From SG8-30 sp964406445 (GTDB lineage: Bacteria; Pseudomonadota; Gammaproteobacteria; Steroidobacterales; Steroidobacteraceae), in assembly GCA_964406445.1 (NCBI GenBank), contig CAYORU010000001.1:62001-126000 (forward strand): a DNA stretch of 64,000 nucleotides, written 5' to 3'. The notes below the pieces were generated by a model. The model was not told the origin of the DNA. It was given only the letters and a program-made list of their open reading frames with translations, and did no database searches. The stretch's first letter is position 1. Each line of letters begins with the position of its first letter. The translations under genes and the position numbers were made by a program. Shown here one piece after another: positions 23,585 through 32,216 of the stretch.

Positions 23585-24121
23585 ATGACCTCGGTGCTGG
23601 TCGTCTACATGACGCGGCAGGGACACACGGCGCGGATCGCGCGGCGCATCTGCGAGAGCATCGTCGCGGCCGGTGGCGAGGCGGCCATGATGGACCTGCG
23701 CGAGGCCGCGCACGAGGGCGTGGACTGGGGCCGCCACGACGTGGTCGCACTCGGGGCCCCGGTCCTCTACGGCAGCTACGACCGCGCCTTCCTCGACTTC
23801 GTGGCGCGGCACTCGGACGCGATCGCGCGAAAGCCCAACAGTTTCTTCAACGTCTCGGTGGTCGCGCGCACGCCGGAGAAGGCGACAGTCGAGGGCAATC
23901 GCTACATGCAGAAGTTCCTCGAGCTGTCGCCCTGGCGGCCCGCGGACCTCAAGGTCATCGCCGGCAAGGTGGACTACCCGTCCTGGGCCTGGCACGAGCG
24001 GCTGATGATCCGGCTGATCATGAAGATGACGCACGGCCCCACCGACCCTCAGGCCGTCATCGACTACACCGACTGGGACGATGTCGCGGCCTACGGCCGC
24101 CACCTGCTGACGCTGCGCTGA
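23585..24121 (+). CDS. hemG: Menaquinone-dependent protoporphyrinogen oxidase HemG-like flavodoxin
   Basis: A 178-residue flavodoxin-fold protein. The FMN loop is VVYMTRQGHTARIARRI, a second flavin contact is GAPVLYGSYD, and the C-terminal WHERLMIRLIMKMTHGPTDP is characteristic of HemG. HemG converts protoporphyrinogen IX to protoporphyrin IX and passes electrons to quinones. The ATG at 23585 follows GGGAGGCAGGACC; an ATG at 23549 would add a non-conserved tail. No other haem genes are adjacent. Confidence 0.9.
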   Translation: MTSVLVVYMTRQGHTARIARRICESIVAAGGEAAMMDLREAAHEGVDWGRHDVVALGAPVLYGSYDRAFLDFVARHSDAIARKPNSFFNVSVVARTPEKATVEGNRYMQKFLELSPWRPADLKVIAGKVDYPSWAWHERLMIRLIMKMTHGPTDPQAVIDYTDWDDVAAYGRHLLTLR

Positions 24122-24200
24122 GGATACGCGCGCCCGCCATTGGAGCTAGACTCCCGCGACCAGCGCGGCAATCGAACCGCGTCGCAGAGGGGGATGGGAC

Positions 24201-24587
24201 ATGACGGTTGAACTGACGATGCTCACCTGCGCGGTGGGCCTCGCGATCCTGCAGCTGCTCGTCGTCATCATCGGCGCCATGACTCAGGTGCCGCTCGCAG
24301 TCCTGGCCGGCAACCGGGACACGCCGGTCGAGTGCAGGGGCTGGGTGGGTCGCGCGCAGCGAGCCCACCGCAACATGCTGGAGAGCCTGTTGCCCTTCGC
24401 CGCCATCGTGCTGGTCGCCGATGCCGCCGGCGTCAGCAACGACTACACGGTGCTCGGGACCCAGCTGTTCCTGTACGGGCGGATCGCCTACGCCGCTGTG
24501 TACGTCGCCGGGATCGCCTGGCTGCGTACCGTGGTCTGGGCGGCCGCGCTCGCCGGGATGCTGCTGGTCCTCGCGCAGCTCGCCTAG
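24201..24587 (+). CDS. MAPEG-family membrane protein
   Basis: A 128-residue, four-helix membrane protein of the MAPEG family (membrane-associated eicosanoid/glutathione metabolism). The characteristic segment is GWVGRAQRAHRNMLESLLPFA, followed by hydrophobic helices at about 68-88 and 95-125. Family members include microsomal glutathione transferases and many bacterial proteins of unknown role. GGGGGATGGGAC precedes the ATG. The stop overlaps the convergent AlkB gene's stop by 4 nt. Confidence 0.88.
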   Translation: MTVELTMLTCAVGLAILQLLVVIIGAMTQVPLAVLAGNRDTPVECRGWVGRAQRAHRNMLESLLPFAAIVLVADAAGVSNDYTVLGTQLFLYGRIAYAAVYVAGIAWLRTVVWAAALAGMLLVLAQLA

Positions 24588-25243
24588 CCGTTCCGCCCGC
24601 CGGCCGGCGCGACGATGCGCCGGAAGGTCAGGTTGATCCGCTCGCCCACCGGGCGGGCGGTCTTCGGCACGGCGTGCACCCAGTGGTGCTGGGTCGCGCC
24701 TTCCATCACGAGCAGGCTGCCGTGGCCGAGCTCGAGCGCAAGCGTCAGGGAGCTGCGCCGGCGGTGGCGCAGCCGGAAGCGACGGGTCGCCCCGAGCGAC
24801 ACCGACGCGACCGCCGGATTGCGCCCGAGCTCGGGCTCGTCGTCGGCGTGCCAGCCCATGCCGTCGGCGCCGCTGCGGTAGAGATTGAGCAGCACGGCAT
24901 TGAACGGATGTCCCGCCAGCTTCTCGACGCGCGCGCGGACCTCGAGCAGCGCATCGGTCCACGGCCGCGGCGCGTGCGCCACGCCCGAGTAGCGGTAGGT
25001 CGCGCCCGGGTCGCCGTGCCAGGCGACCAGCCGGGGCACCCGGCGCCGTTCGCCGAAGATGACGATCTCCTCCGACTGCCAGTCGATGCCCTCGCGCAGG
25101 CGGCCGAACAAGGCGTCGGCCTGGCCGGGCGGGAATGCGGCCGGCCAGAAGCGCGCGGCTCCGTCCTCGAGCGGCAGGCGGTTGTCCCTGGGGGCGGACG
25201 TGCCCCCCGGGACGCCGACCGCCAGCTCGAGATCTTGCTGCAT
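24584..25243 (-). CDS. alkB: AlkB-like 2-oxoglutarate/Fe(II) dioxygenase
   Basis: A 219-residue protein of the AlkB fold. NLYRSGADGMGWHADDEPEL contains the HxD iron ligands. The distal His and 2-oxoglutarate Arg regions follow as GSLLVMEGATQHHWVHAVPK and RINLTFRRI. It should demethylate alkylated bases in DNA or RNA by oxidation. The ATG at 25243 gives a normal AlkB N-terminus. It is divergent from the EAL-HDOD gene and convergent with MAPEG. With Ada nearby, the neighbourhood has two alkylation-repair genes, though not in one operon. Confidence 0.92.
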   Translation of the reverse strand: MQQDLELAVGVPGGTSAPRDNRLPLEDGAARFWPAAFPPGQADALFGRLREGIDWQSEEIVIFGERRRVPRLVAWHGDPGATYRYSGVAHAPRPWTDALLEVRARVEKLAGHPFNAVLLNLYRSGADGMGWHADDEPELGRNPAVASVSLGATRRFRLRHRRRSSLTLALELGHGSLLVMEGATQHHWVHAVPKTARPVGERINLTFRRIVAPAGGRNG

Positions 25244-25338
25244 CAGCGAAGGATACGCGCGGGCGGTCCGGCGTGGCGTGGCGGCTGAACTGCGACGGCC
25301 ATCGCACCGGCCGCCCCCGGGAAAAGTAAAATCCGGGC

Positions 25339-26607
25339 ATGAACGAAGCCAGGGGCGAGGCCGGCGCACTGCCCGCCATCGCCCGCCAGCCCATCTTCGA
25401 CCTGGAAGGCCATCTCTTCGGCTACGAGCTCCTCTACCGGCCCGGCGCGGGCGCGGAGACGGGCAGCGGCGACGAGATGACCGCGCGCGTCGTCGTCGGC
25501 GCGCTGGCCTCGACGGACCTCGAGCTGCTGGCGCCGGGCCGGCCGGTCTTCATCAACGCCACGCGCACGCTGCTGATGGGCGACCTCCTGACGATGCTCG
25601 CGCCCAACCGCGTGATCCTCGAGATCCTCGAGGACGTGGCCCCCGACCCGGCGCTGCTCGCCAGGCTCGCCGAGCTGTCGAGCCGCGGCTTCCGGTTCGC
25701 GCTGGACGACGTCGCGGAGCTGGAGGCCCGCCGGCCGTTCCTGGACTTCGTGGAGATCCTCAAGCTCGACGTCCTGGCCGCGGGCGTCGACCGGCTCGCC
25801 GCGCAGGTCGACACCCTGCACGCGACCGGCAAGACGCTGCTCGCGGAAAAGGTCGAGACGCCCGAGCAGCACGCCACGCTCTATGCGCTCGGCTTCCAGC
25901 TGTTCCAGGGCTACTTCTTCGCGCGGCCCGAACGCGCCGGTCCGGCAGGCCTGCCGGCGAACCGGCTGGTCGTGATCCAGCTGCTCGCCAAGGTCGCCAA
26001 TCCGTCGATCAGCCTCGGCGAGCTCGCGGAGCTGATCAGCACAGACGTGGCCCTCAGCCTCAGCGTGCTGCGCTGGGCCAACTCGCCCCTGTCGGGCCTG
26101 CGCTCGCGAGTGGACTCGATCGAGCGGGCCGTGGTCGTGCTGGGCCTCGAGACGACGCGCAATCTCGTCTCGCTGTTCGCGCTCGCGCGGCTCGATTCGA
26201 CGCCGCCGGAACTGCTCAAGCTGCTGCTCGTTCGCGCGCGCCTGTGCGAGCTGCTCGCGCGCGCCGCCGGGCGCGGCAATCCGTCGACGCACTTCCTGGT
26301 CGGCCTGCTCTCGGGCGTGGACGCCATCGTCAACCGGCCGATGGGCAGCGTGCTCGAGGGCATGCCCATCGACCCCTCCGTCGCCCAGGCCCTGCTCGCG
26401 CGCGAAGGCGACCTCGGCGGGGCGCTCGCGGCCGTGGAGCACCTCGAGGCCGGCACCTTCGACGCGTTCGCGATGGACGCGGTGGACGTCGACCAGGCCT
26501 GCGAGCTGTATCGCGACGCGGTGCGCTGGACCGCCGCCGTCGGCGGCCTCGCGGCTCAGCCGCCCCCGGCCGCGGCGACTCGGCCAAAGTCGCGGCGGGC
26601 GCAGTAG
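25339..26607 (+). CDS. Degenerate EAL plus HDOD signalling protein (YuxH type)
   Basis: A 422-residue two-domain protein. The N-terminal EAL-fold part (about 14-205) begins ARQPIFDLEGHLFGYELLYR, with YELLYR in place of EAL, and has FALDDVAEL and FQLFQGYFFARP. Several metal and c-di-GMP residues are changed, so catalysis is doubtful. The HDOD part (about 206-400) begins ANRLVVIQLLAKVANPSISL and shows VALSLSVLRWANSP. Such proteins act as signalling scaffolds. Its 3' end overlaps the convergent periplasmic protein gene by 52 bp. Confidence 0.88.
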   Translation: MNEARGEAGALPAIARQPIFDLEGHLFGYELLYRPGAGAETGSGDEMTARVVVGALASTDLELLAPGRPVFINATRTLLMGDLLTMLAPNRVILEILEDVAPDPALLARLAELSSRGFRFALDDVAELEARRPFLDFVEILKLDVLAAGVDRLAAQVDTLHATGKTLLAEKVETPEQHATLYALGFQLFQGYFFARPERAGPAGLPANRLVVIQLLAKVANPSISLGELAELISTDVALSLSVLRWANSPLSGLRSRVDSIERAVVVLGLETTRNLVSLFALARLDSTPPELLKLLLVRARLCELLARAAGRGNPSTHFLVGLLSGVDAIVNRPMGSVLEGMPIDPSVAQALLAREGDLGGALAAVEHLEAGTFDAFAMDAVDVDQACELYRDAVRWTAAVGGLAAQPPPAAATRPKSRRAQ

Positions 26608-27680
26608 CGGACGAAGCGGTCGATCTCGGCGCGACCGGCGCCGCCGCCCGTCTCCACCTCGAACTCGTAGCGCCGCCCGCCTTCCAGGATCTCGAGCCCG
26701 ATCGAGGACGCCGCCGCGAGCCGCGCGGCCTGCGCCGGCGTGGCCCGGATGCCGAGCCGGAATCCGCCCTCGGCGCTCGAAGGTGGCGTAGCCAAGGCGC
26801 CGCGGTCCACTGCGAAGCTCTCTGCCCCGAGGCTCCAGCGCGCGCCGCCTGCGGCGATCGCGCCCGACCAGGCTTCGGAGTAGCCCTCGGTCGTGAAGTC
26901 GACGACGAGAGGGTCGCCGCAACGCAGGATCACTGACGCGGCGTTGTCGATGCGCTCCTGCCGGCCCGCGAGGACCAACGCATCGCCGACGATCGCGAGC
27001 CGCCACTGCGGCTCGAGGCGGCCGCCGTTCACGACGCGGTAACGGGCCAGGTCCGCCGCGGCGAGATAGTCGAGGTCCTCGTGCGGCCGCCGGCTCATCC
27101 GGCTGAACAGTCCCAGGTCGATGTCCATGTCCCGCAGGTAGGTGACGAGCCTCGCGGCGACCGACTGCGTCTCCTGCTCGACCTCGCGCAGCGTCGCGGC
27201 GCCCTCCTCGCGCGGCGTCGCGAACTGGTGCACCGCCACGCGCGATGCCGGCTCGAGATAGCGGAACCGGCCCCCGACGTAGGCCACGGCGCAGGCGCTG
27301 TAGCAGGAGGACGGCCGGTGGCGGCCCCAGGCGCCGCCGAAGCCGGCGACTTCCGTGACGAAGCCGCGCTGGCGCAGGAAGCGGCCGAGCTCGATCGCGG
27401 CCAGCAGGTCGCCGCCCTCCGAGTCGAACAGGATGCGGGCATCGCGCAGCCCCTGCTCCTCGACGATCCGGCGCAACCCGGCCTCGGTGGCCTCGACGAT
27501 CGGCCCCTCGACGTAGATCTCCGGCAGCGCGCCGACGTAACCCTCCGCACCGGTCGGCACCGCGACGAAGCGCACCGTGGAGGCGAGCGCGGCCGCGGCC
27601 GCCGGGACCGCCGGCACGAGCGACAGCGCGGCCACGAGCGCCGCGATGCGCGGTCCGGCCGGACAGGCGATCGAGCTCAT
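26556..27680 (-). CDS. Periplasmic ClpP/crotonase-fold protein (COG3904 type)
   Basis: A 374-residue secreted protein. A signal peptide follows MSSIACPAGPRIAALVAALS and is probably cleaved after VPAAAAA. The front domain looks like a ClpP/SppA-type fold: ILFDSEGGDLLAAIELGRFL, SSCYSACAVAYVGG with a candidate nucleophilic Ser, and ASRVAVHQFATPRE. This matches the COG3904 'predicted periplasmic protein' pattern. The C-terminal 150 residues are beta-rich and unassigned. The ATG at 27680 has an excellent GGAGGAGGG site. A serine-protease function is plausible but unproven. Confidence 0.75.
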   Translation of the reverse strand: MSSIACPAGPRIAALVAALSLVPAVPAAAAALASTVRFVAVPTGAEGYVGALPEIYVEGPIVEATEAGLRRIVEEQGLRDARILFDSEGGDLLAAIELGRFLRQRGFVTEVAGFGGAWGRHRPSSCYSACAVAYVGGRFRYLEPASRVAVHQFATPREEGAATLREVEQETQSVAARLVTYLRDMDIDLGLFSRMSRRPHEDLDYLAAADLARYRVVNGGRLEPQWRLAIVGDALVLAGRQERIDNAASVILRCGDPLVVDFTTEGYSEAWSGAIAAGGARWSLGAESFAVDRGALATPPSSAEGGFRLGIRATPAQAARLAAASSIGLEILEGGRRYEFEVETGGGAGRAEIDRFVRYCARRDFGRVAAAGGG

Positions 27681-27748
27681 GCTTTCCCTCCTCCGCCGCC
27701 CCCGGCGCATACTGGGCCCCGTCGACCCCCGATCCTGCGCAGTCGAGC

Positions 27749-28552
27749 GTGACCCCAAAAGCCACCGCCCGCAACCCGCTCGCCGTCGTCACCGGCGCGT
27801 CGTCCGGAATCGGGCGGGAGCTCGCCCGCGAGTTCGCGGCCCACGGGCACGACCTGGTGGTGATCGCGCGCCGCCGCCGCCGCCTCGAGGAACTGCGCCG
27901 CGAACTCCGCCGAGATCACGCCGCGCGGGTCCGCGTGGTCGAGGCGGACCTCTACGACCCGGCGACGCCCGGCCGCCTCGCGCGGCTGCTCGCCCGCGCG
28001 CCCGTCGGCGTGCTGGTCAACAACGCGGGCACGCTGGAAGGCGGCGGCTTCGCCGCCATGCCGCGCGAGCGCGTGCTGTCGATGATCCAGCTCAACGTGA
28101 CGGCGCTGGTGGCGCTCACGCACGCGCTGCTGCCGCGGATGCTCGCGCGGCGGGAGGGCCGGATCGTCAACGTCGCCTCGATCGCCGCCTTCGCGCCGGT
28201 GCCCTGGCTCGGCGTCTACGCGGCGACCAAGGCCTTCGTGCTGTCCTTCGGCGAGGCGCTCGGCGACGAGCTGCGCGACGGCGGCGTCTCGGTCACGACC
28301 GTCTGCCCGGGGCTCACCGACTCGGAGATGGCCGACGCGGCGCTCGAGCGCGCCCCGGGCCTGCGGCCTTGGCGCGCCCAGCTGTTCGCGCCGGCCGCGG
28401 AGGTCGCGCGCGCAGCCTATGCCGGCTGCATGGCAGGCGAACCCATCGTCGTGCCCGGCGCCGCGAATCGCGCCTACGGCAGCCTGGTGAGCCTGTCGCC
28501 CCGGCCGCTGCGCCGCCTGCTGTCCCGGCAGGTCGCCCGCGCCCTGCGCTGA
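27749..28552 (+). CDS. Short-chain dehydrogenase/reductase
   Basis: A 267-residue classical SDR. The cofactor loop is TGASSGIGRELAREFAAHG, with Arg residues shortly after (RRRRRLEEL) suggesting NADP(H) preference. NNAG is present, and the active site is YAATKAFVLSFGEAL, with Tyr and Lys in the YxxxK pattern. A hydrophobic/basic tail (LSPRPLRRLLSRQVARAL) may associate with membranes. GTG at 27749 is the only start that fits the fold. Substrate unknown. It is divergent from the periplasmic protein gene. Confidence 0.9.
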   Translation: MTPKATARNPLAVVTGASSGIGRELAREFAAHGHDLVVIARRRRRLEELRRELRRDHAARVRVVEADLYDPATPGRLARLLARAPVGVLVNNAGTLEGGGFAAMPRERVLSMIQLNVTALVALTHALLPRMLARREGRIVNVASIAAFAPVPWLGVYAATKAFVLSFGEALGDELRDGGVSVTTVCPGLTDSEMADAALERAPGLRPWRAQLFAPAAEVARAAYAGCMAGEPIVVPGAANRAYGSLVSLSPRPLRRLLSRQVARALR

Positions 28553-28571
28553 TCCCGCGGCCCGCCCCCGC

Positions 28572-29753
28572 TCAGAGGATGGGCGCGTCGTGCTTCTCGC
28601 CGCGCTCGTAGACCACGTGCGCGCGCCCGACGAGCAGCGGGTCGATCGGGCCGACGCGTCCGAGCTCCTTGTTCGCGTAGGGCAGCTTGTGCAGCACGTA
28701 GCGCATGGCGTTGACCCGCGCGCGCTTCTTGCAATCCGACTTGACGACAGTCCACGGCGCATCGGCGGTGTCGGTGTAGAAGAACATCGCCTCCTTCGCC
28801 CGGGTGTACTCGTCCCACTTGTCGAGCGAGGCCATGTCGATGGGCGAGAGCTTCCAGTGCTTGAGCGGGTGGGACTGGCGCTCCTTGAAGCGGCGCCGCT
28901 GCTCCTTGCGGCTCACCGAGAACCAGAACTTGATCAGGTGCAGGCCGCTGCGGACGAGGTTGCGCTCGAATTCCGGCGCCTGGCGGATGAACTCGAGGTA
29001 CTCGTCGTCGCTGCAGAAGCCCATCACGCGCTCGACGCCGGCCCGGTTGTACCAGGAGCGGTCGAACAGCACGATCTCGCCGCGGGTCGGCAGGTGCTCG
29101 ACGTAGCGCTGGAAGTACCACTGGCCGCGCTCGACCTCGTTCGGCTTCTCGAGCGCCACCACGCGGGCTCCGCGCGGGTTCAGGTGCTCCATGAAGCGCT
29201 TGATGGCGCCGCCCTTGCCGGCCGCGTCGCGGCCCTCGAACAGGATCACCACCCGCTGGCCGGTCTGCTTGACCCAGGCCTGCAGTTTCAGGAGCTCGAC
29301 CTGCAGCTGGTACTTCTCGCGCTCGTAGTTGCGGCGCGACATCAGGTTGCGGTACGGGTAGCCGCCGTTGCGCCAGTCCGCGGCGAGCTCCGCGTCCGCC
29401 TTGTCGCGGCGCTTGCCGCGCGCCGCGCGCTCGCGCCGGTCGAGCAGGGTCTTGAGGGCGACGATGTCGTCCGGCGAGGCGCCGGCGAGGATGGCCTCGA
29501 ACGACTCGACCAGCGCCGGGCCCTTGCCGGTCGCGGCCCGCTTGAGGATGTCGGCCACCGCGATGGCCTTCTGCTCCGTGGCGGCAGTCACCGCCTCGCC
29601 GACCGCGAAGCGCTCGATGCCGGCCTCCGTCAACTCCGGGGCCACGTCGCCCTCTTCCGTCCGGCGCACTCGCCGACGCGGGCCGCGCCGGCGGGGTGCG
29701 GCAGCGGCGTCCCCGCCCGGCGGGGCGCCCCGGGGGGCCTTGCCTTCACGCAT
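28572..29753 (-). CDS. ppk2: Polyphosphate kinase 2 family protein
   Basis: A 393-residue PPK2. The Walker A region is FEGRDAAGKGGAIKRFMEHL, the lid and Walker B region contain LPTRGEIVLFDRSWYNRAGV, and KFWFSVSRKEQRRRF and DKWDEYTRAKEAMFFYTD are family blocks. It transfers phosphate between polyphosphate and nucleoside di- or monophosphates. About 100 residues precede the core. The first 35 are Arg/Pro/Ala-rich and low in complexity, which is longer than many PPK2 proteins. GGAGG stands 8 nt before the ATG. The preferred nucleotide cannot be told. Confidence 0.94.
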   Translation of the reverse strand: MREGKAPRGAPPGGDAAAAPRRRGPRRRVRRTEEGDVAPELTEAGIERFAVGEAVTAATEQKAIAVADILKRAATGKGPALVESFEAILAGASPDDIVALKTLLDRRERAARGKRRDKADAELAADWRNGGYPYRNLMSRRNYEREKYQLQVELLKLQAWVKQTGQRVVILFEGRDAAGKGGAIKRFMEHLNPRGARVVALEKPNEVERGQWYFQRYVEHLPTRGEIVLFDRSWYNRAGVERVMGFCSDDEYLEFIRQAPEFERNLVRSGLHLIKFWFSVSRKEQRRRFKERQSHPLKHWKLSPIDMASLDKWDEYTRAKEAMFFYTDTADAPWTVVKSDCKKRARVNAMRYVLHKLPYANKELGRVGPIDPLLVGRAHVVYERGEKHDAPIL

Positions 29754-29956
29754 GTTCCTGCCTCCGGGCCGGGCACCAGCGCCCAGGCCTCGCCTTCAGT
29801 GTACCGAGGCTAGTCTGCGTCCTTCGGCGACCTCTTCCGCAGAAACCACGGGGGAGCGCGAGGGCGGGGTTCATCCGCCGTTCACCTGCGGTTAAAGCGC
29901 GATTCAGGCCCAGGGCCGCAGAGTCGGGGCGTGTCCATCGCCCGAGGAGACCGCCC

Positions 29957-30454
29957 ATGAAGCCCCTTGCCACCCCGTTGGTCGCGCTGCTGGCGCTGTT
30001 CGCGCTGCCCGCCCTGGCCGGCCACCCTGCCTACTACGACCGTGGACATGGCCGCGAGCTCGTCCAGGCGAGCCGCCACCTCAACGACGTCGCAGGGCAC
30101 CTGCACTACGCGCTGCGCGAGCGGCAGCGCCGCTCGGAGGCCGCCGCGCGCGCGCGCGACCTCGTCGAGGCGACCCGGGACTTCGAGCGGCTCGTCGAGC
30201 GCGACGCGCCGCCGCGCCGGCTGCACGAGGCCTACCACCGCGTCGAGAAGCGCAAGTACAGGCTGGAGCGCGAGCTCCACGACGGCCGCTGGCTGCACCC
30301 GCGCAGCGGACTCGCCGCGGGACTGCGGCAACTCGACCGGGCCACCGCCCACGCCGGGCGCGCGCTCGAGCGCCGCTACTACGCCTGGGACGGCCGCCGC
30401 GACCGGCCGTACGGCTGGCCGGGCGACCGCCACGAGCCCTGGCCCTACCGCTGA
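29957..30454 (+). CDS. Secreted charged helical protein of unknown function
   Basis: A 165-residue protein with a clear signal peptide (MKPLATPLVALLALFALPAL, cleaved after ALAG or nearby). The mature part is almost all helix-forming and very rich in Arg, Glu, Ala, His and Tyr (GRELVQASRHLNDVAGHLHY, RARDLVEATRDFERLVERD). It ends in an Arg/Pro/Trp/Tyr-rich tail (RDRPYGWPGDRHEPWPYR). A GAGGAGA site precedes the ATG. I recognise no family. It overlaps the convergent modC gene's end by 10 bp. Confidence 0.65.
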   Translation: MKPLATPLVALLALFALPALAGHPAYYDRGHGRELVQASRHLNDVAGHLHYALRERQRRSEAAARARDLVEATRDFERLVERDAPPRRLHEAYHRVEKRKYRLERELHDGRWLHPRSGLAAGLRQLDRATAHAGRALERRYYAWDGRRDRPYGWPGDRHEPWPYR

Positions 30455-31557
30455 GGGACGGCGGGCAGCGGCGCGTGTGGCAGCAGGTGGACCGCGGAGG
30501 CCTTGAAGAGCGCGGTGACCCGCTCGCCGGGCGCGAGCCCGAGCTCCTCGCAGGCTGGCCGCGTCACCCAGGCGAACAGCGGGAAACCCGCGTCCAGCTC
30601 GACGCGGATCAGCGCCGCGGACGGCTGGACGCCGACCACGCGCGCCTCGAGGCGATTGCGCACGCTGCTCGCCGGGCCGGCCTCGCGCTGCAGGATCACG
30701 TCCTCTCCGCGCAGGCAGACGAGCACGTCCTGCGCGATGCCCGGCGGCGCGACCGCGTAGACGCGCGCGCCGCCCACGGCGACCTCCGCGAGGCCCTCGA
30801 CCTCGCCGACGACCTGTCCGGGCTGGCGCGTCTCCACCCCGACGATCCGCGCGACCTCGGCGTCCGCCGGCCGGTTGAAGACCTCGAGGACGGGTCCAGA
30901 CTGCAGCACGCGGCCGGCGCTCATCACGACCAGGTCGTCGCCGAGCACCAGCGCCTCGTTGCGATCGTGGGTCACGACGATGGCCGGGATGCCGGCCGCG
31001 ACCAGCAGTCCGCGCAGTTCGTCGCGCAGCGACTCGCGCAGCGCGGCGTCGAGCGCCGCGAGCGGCTCGTCGAGCAGCAGCAGGCGCGGGTCCGGGGCGA
31101 GCGCGCGGGCGAGCGCCACCCGCTGCTGCTGGCCCCCGGAGAGTTCGCGCGGCCGCCGCGCGGCGAGGCCCTCCAGGCCGAAGCGCGCGAGCATGGCCTC
31201 GACCCGGGCGCGGCGTTCCGCCGCCGGACGCCCGGACAGCCCGAAGCCGACGTTGCCGGCGACGTCGAGGTGCGGGAACAGGGCGTAGTCCTGGAACAGC
31301 AGGCCCGCGCCGCGGCGCTGCGGCGGCAGCGACAGGCCGGCGACGGCGTCGAACCAGCGCTCCTCGCCGAAGCGGATCCCGCCGGACTGGGGCCGCTCCA
31401 GGCCGGCGAGACAGCGCAGCACCGTGGTCTTGCCGCAGCCGGAGGGCCCGAACAGCACCGTGACGCGCGGCGCGTCGAGCGGCAGCTCGAGGCTCGCGGC
31501 GATCTCGGGTCCGCCGCGGTAGCGCATCGCGAAATCGGCCTTCAGCGCGCGGGCCAT
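30445..31557 (-). CDS. modC: Molybdate ABC transporter ATP-binding protein
   Basis: A 370-residue ABC ATPase. Walker A is FGPSGCGKTT, the signature LSGGQQQRVALARALA, Walker B LLLLDEPLAALD and the H-loop VVTHDRNEAL. The C-terminal about 130 residues form a TOBE/Mop-like molybdate-binding domain (RNRLEARVVGVQPSAALIRV, then LAPGERVTALFKASAVHLL). This separates ModC from other importers. The ATG at 31557 lies inside the end of modB (16-nt overlap); MRYRGG at 31527 is an alternative. Third gene of modABC. Confidence 0.93.
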   Translation of the reverse strand: MARALKADFAMRYRGGPEIAASLELPLDAPRVTVLFGPSGCGKTTVLRCLAGLERPQSGGIRFGEERWFDAVAGLSLPPQRRGAGLLFQDYALFPHLDVAGNVGFGLSGRPAAERRARVEAMLARFGLEGLAARRPRELSGGQQQRVALARALAPDPRLLLLDEPLAALDAALRESLRDELRGLLVAAGIPAIVVTHDRNEALVLGDDLVVMSAGRVLQSGPVLEVFNRPADAEVARIVGVETRQPGQVVGEVEGLAEVAVGGARVYAVAPPGIAQDVLVCLRGEDVILQREAGPASSVRNRLEARVVGVQPSAALIRVELDAGFPLFAWVTRPACEELGLAPGERVTALFKASAVHLLPHAPLPAVPQR

Positions 31558-32216
31558 GCCTGCAGGAAGCGCCGCTGCAGCGCATAGGTCGCGAGCAGCG
31601 CGGCGAAGGAGAAGGCGAGCAGCACCGCGGAGGTGCGACCGGCTGCCGCGTAGTCGAGCGCCTGGACCTCGTCGTAGATGGCGATGGACACGGTGCGGGT
31701 CTCGCCGGGAATGTTGCCGCCGATCATCAGCACCACGCCGAACTCGCCGAGCGTGTGCGCGAAGGACAGCACGATGCCGGCGAGCACGCCCGGCCAGGCG
31801 AGCGGCAGGGTCACGCGGAGGAAGGACGACAGCCGGCTCGCGCCGAGGCACCAGGCCGCCTCCTCGAGGCGCCGGTCGAGCGTCGCGAAGCCGGCGGTGA
31901 ACGGCTGCACCGCGAACGGCAGGCTGTAGAGGATGGAAGCCGCCAGCAGCCCCTCGAAGGTGAAGACCAGGCCGCGCCCGAACAGCGCCTCCCAGGCGGC
32001 GCCCACCGGGCTCGCCGGCCCGAGCGCCAGCAGCACGTAGAAGCCGAGCACGGTCGGCGGCAGCACGATCGGCAGCGCGACCACGGCCTCGACCAGCGCG
32101 CGGCCGCGCCAGCGGGTGTGCGCGAGCCAGTAGGCGAGCGGCAGGCCGAGCGCGAGCAGGATGGCGGTGGTCGCAGCGGCCAGCTCGATGCTGAGGCGGA
32201 TCGCCTGCCAGTCCAT
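31542..32216 (-). CDS. modB: Molybdate ABC transporter permease
   Basis: A 224-residue inner-membrane permease with five to six helices. The EAA-type loop region is RRLEEAAWCLGASRLSSFLR followed by VTLPLAWPGVLAG, and the ModB-like start is DWQAIRLSIELAAATTAILL. It forms the channel of the molybdate importer with ModA and ModC. Its ATG overlaps the modA stop by one base (TGATG read on the minus strand) and its end overlaps modC, so all three are coupled. Confidence 0.94.
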   Translation of the reverse strand: MDWQAIRLSIELAAATTAILLALGLPLAYWLAHTRWRGRALVEAVVALPIVLPPTVLGFYVLLALGPASPVGAAWEALFGRGLVFTFEGLLAASILYSLPFAVQPFTAGFATLDRRLEEAAWCLGASRLSSFLRVTLPLAWPGVLAGIVLSFAHTLGEFGVVLMIGGNIPGETRTVSIAIYDEVQALDYAAAGRTSAVLLAFSFAALLATYALQRRFLQAWPAR

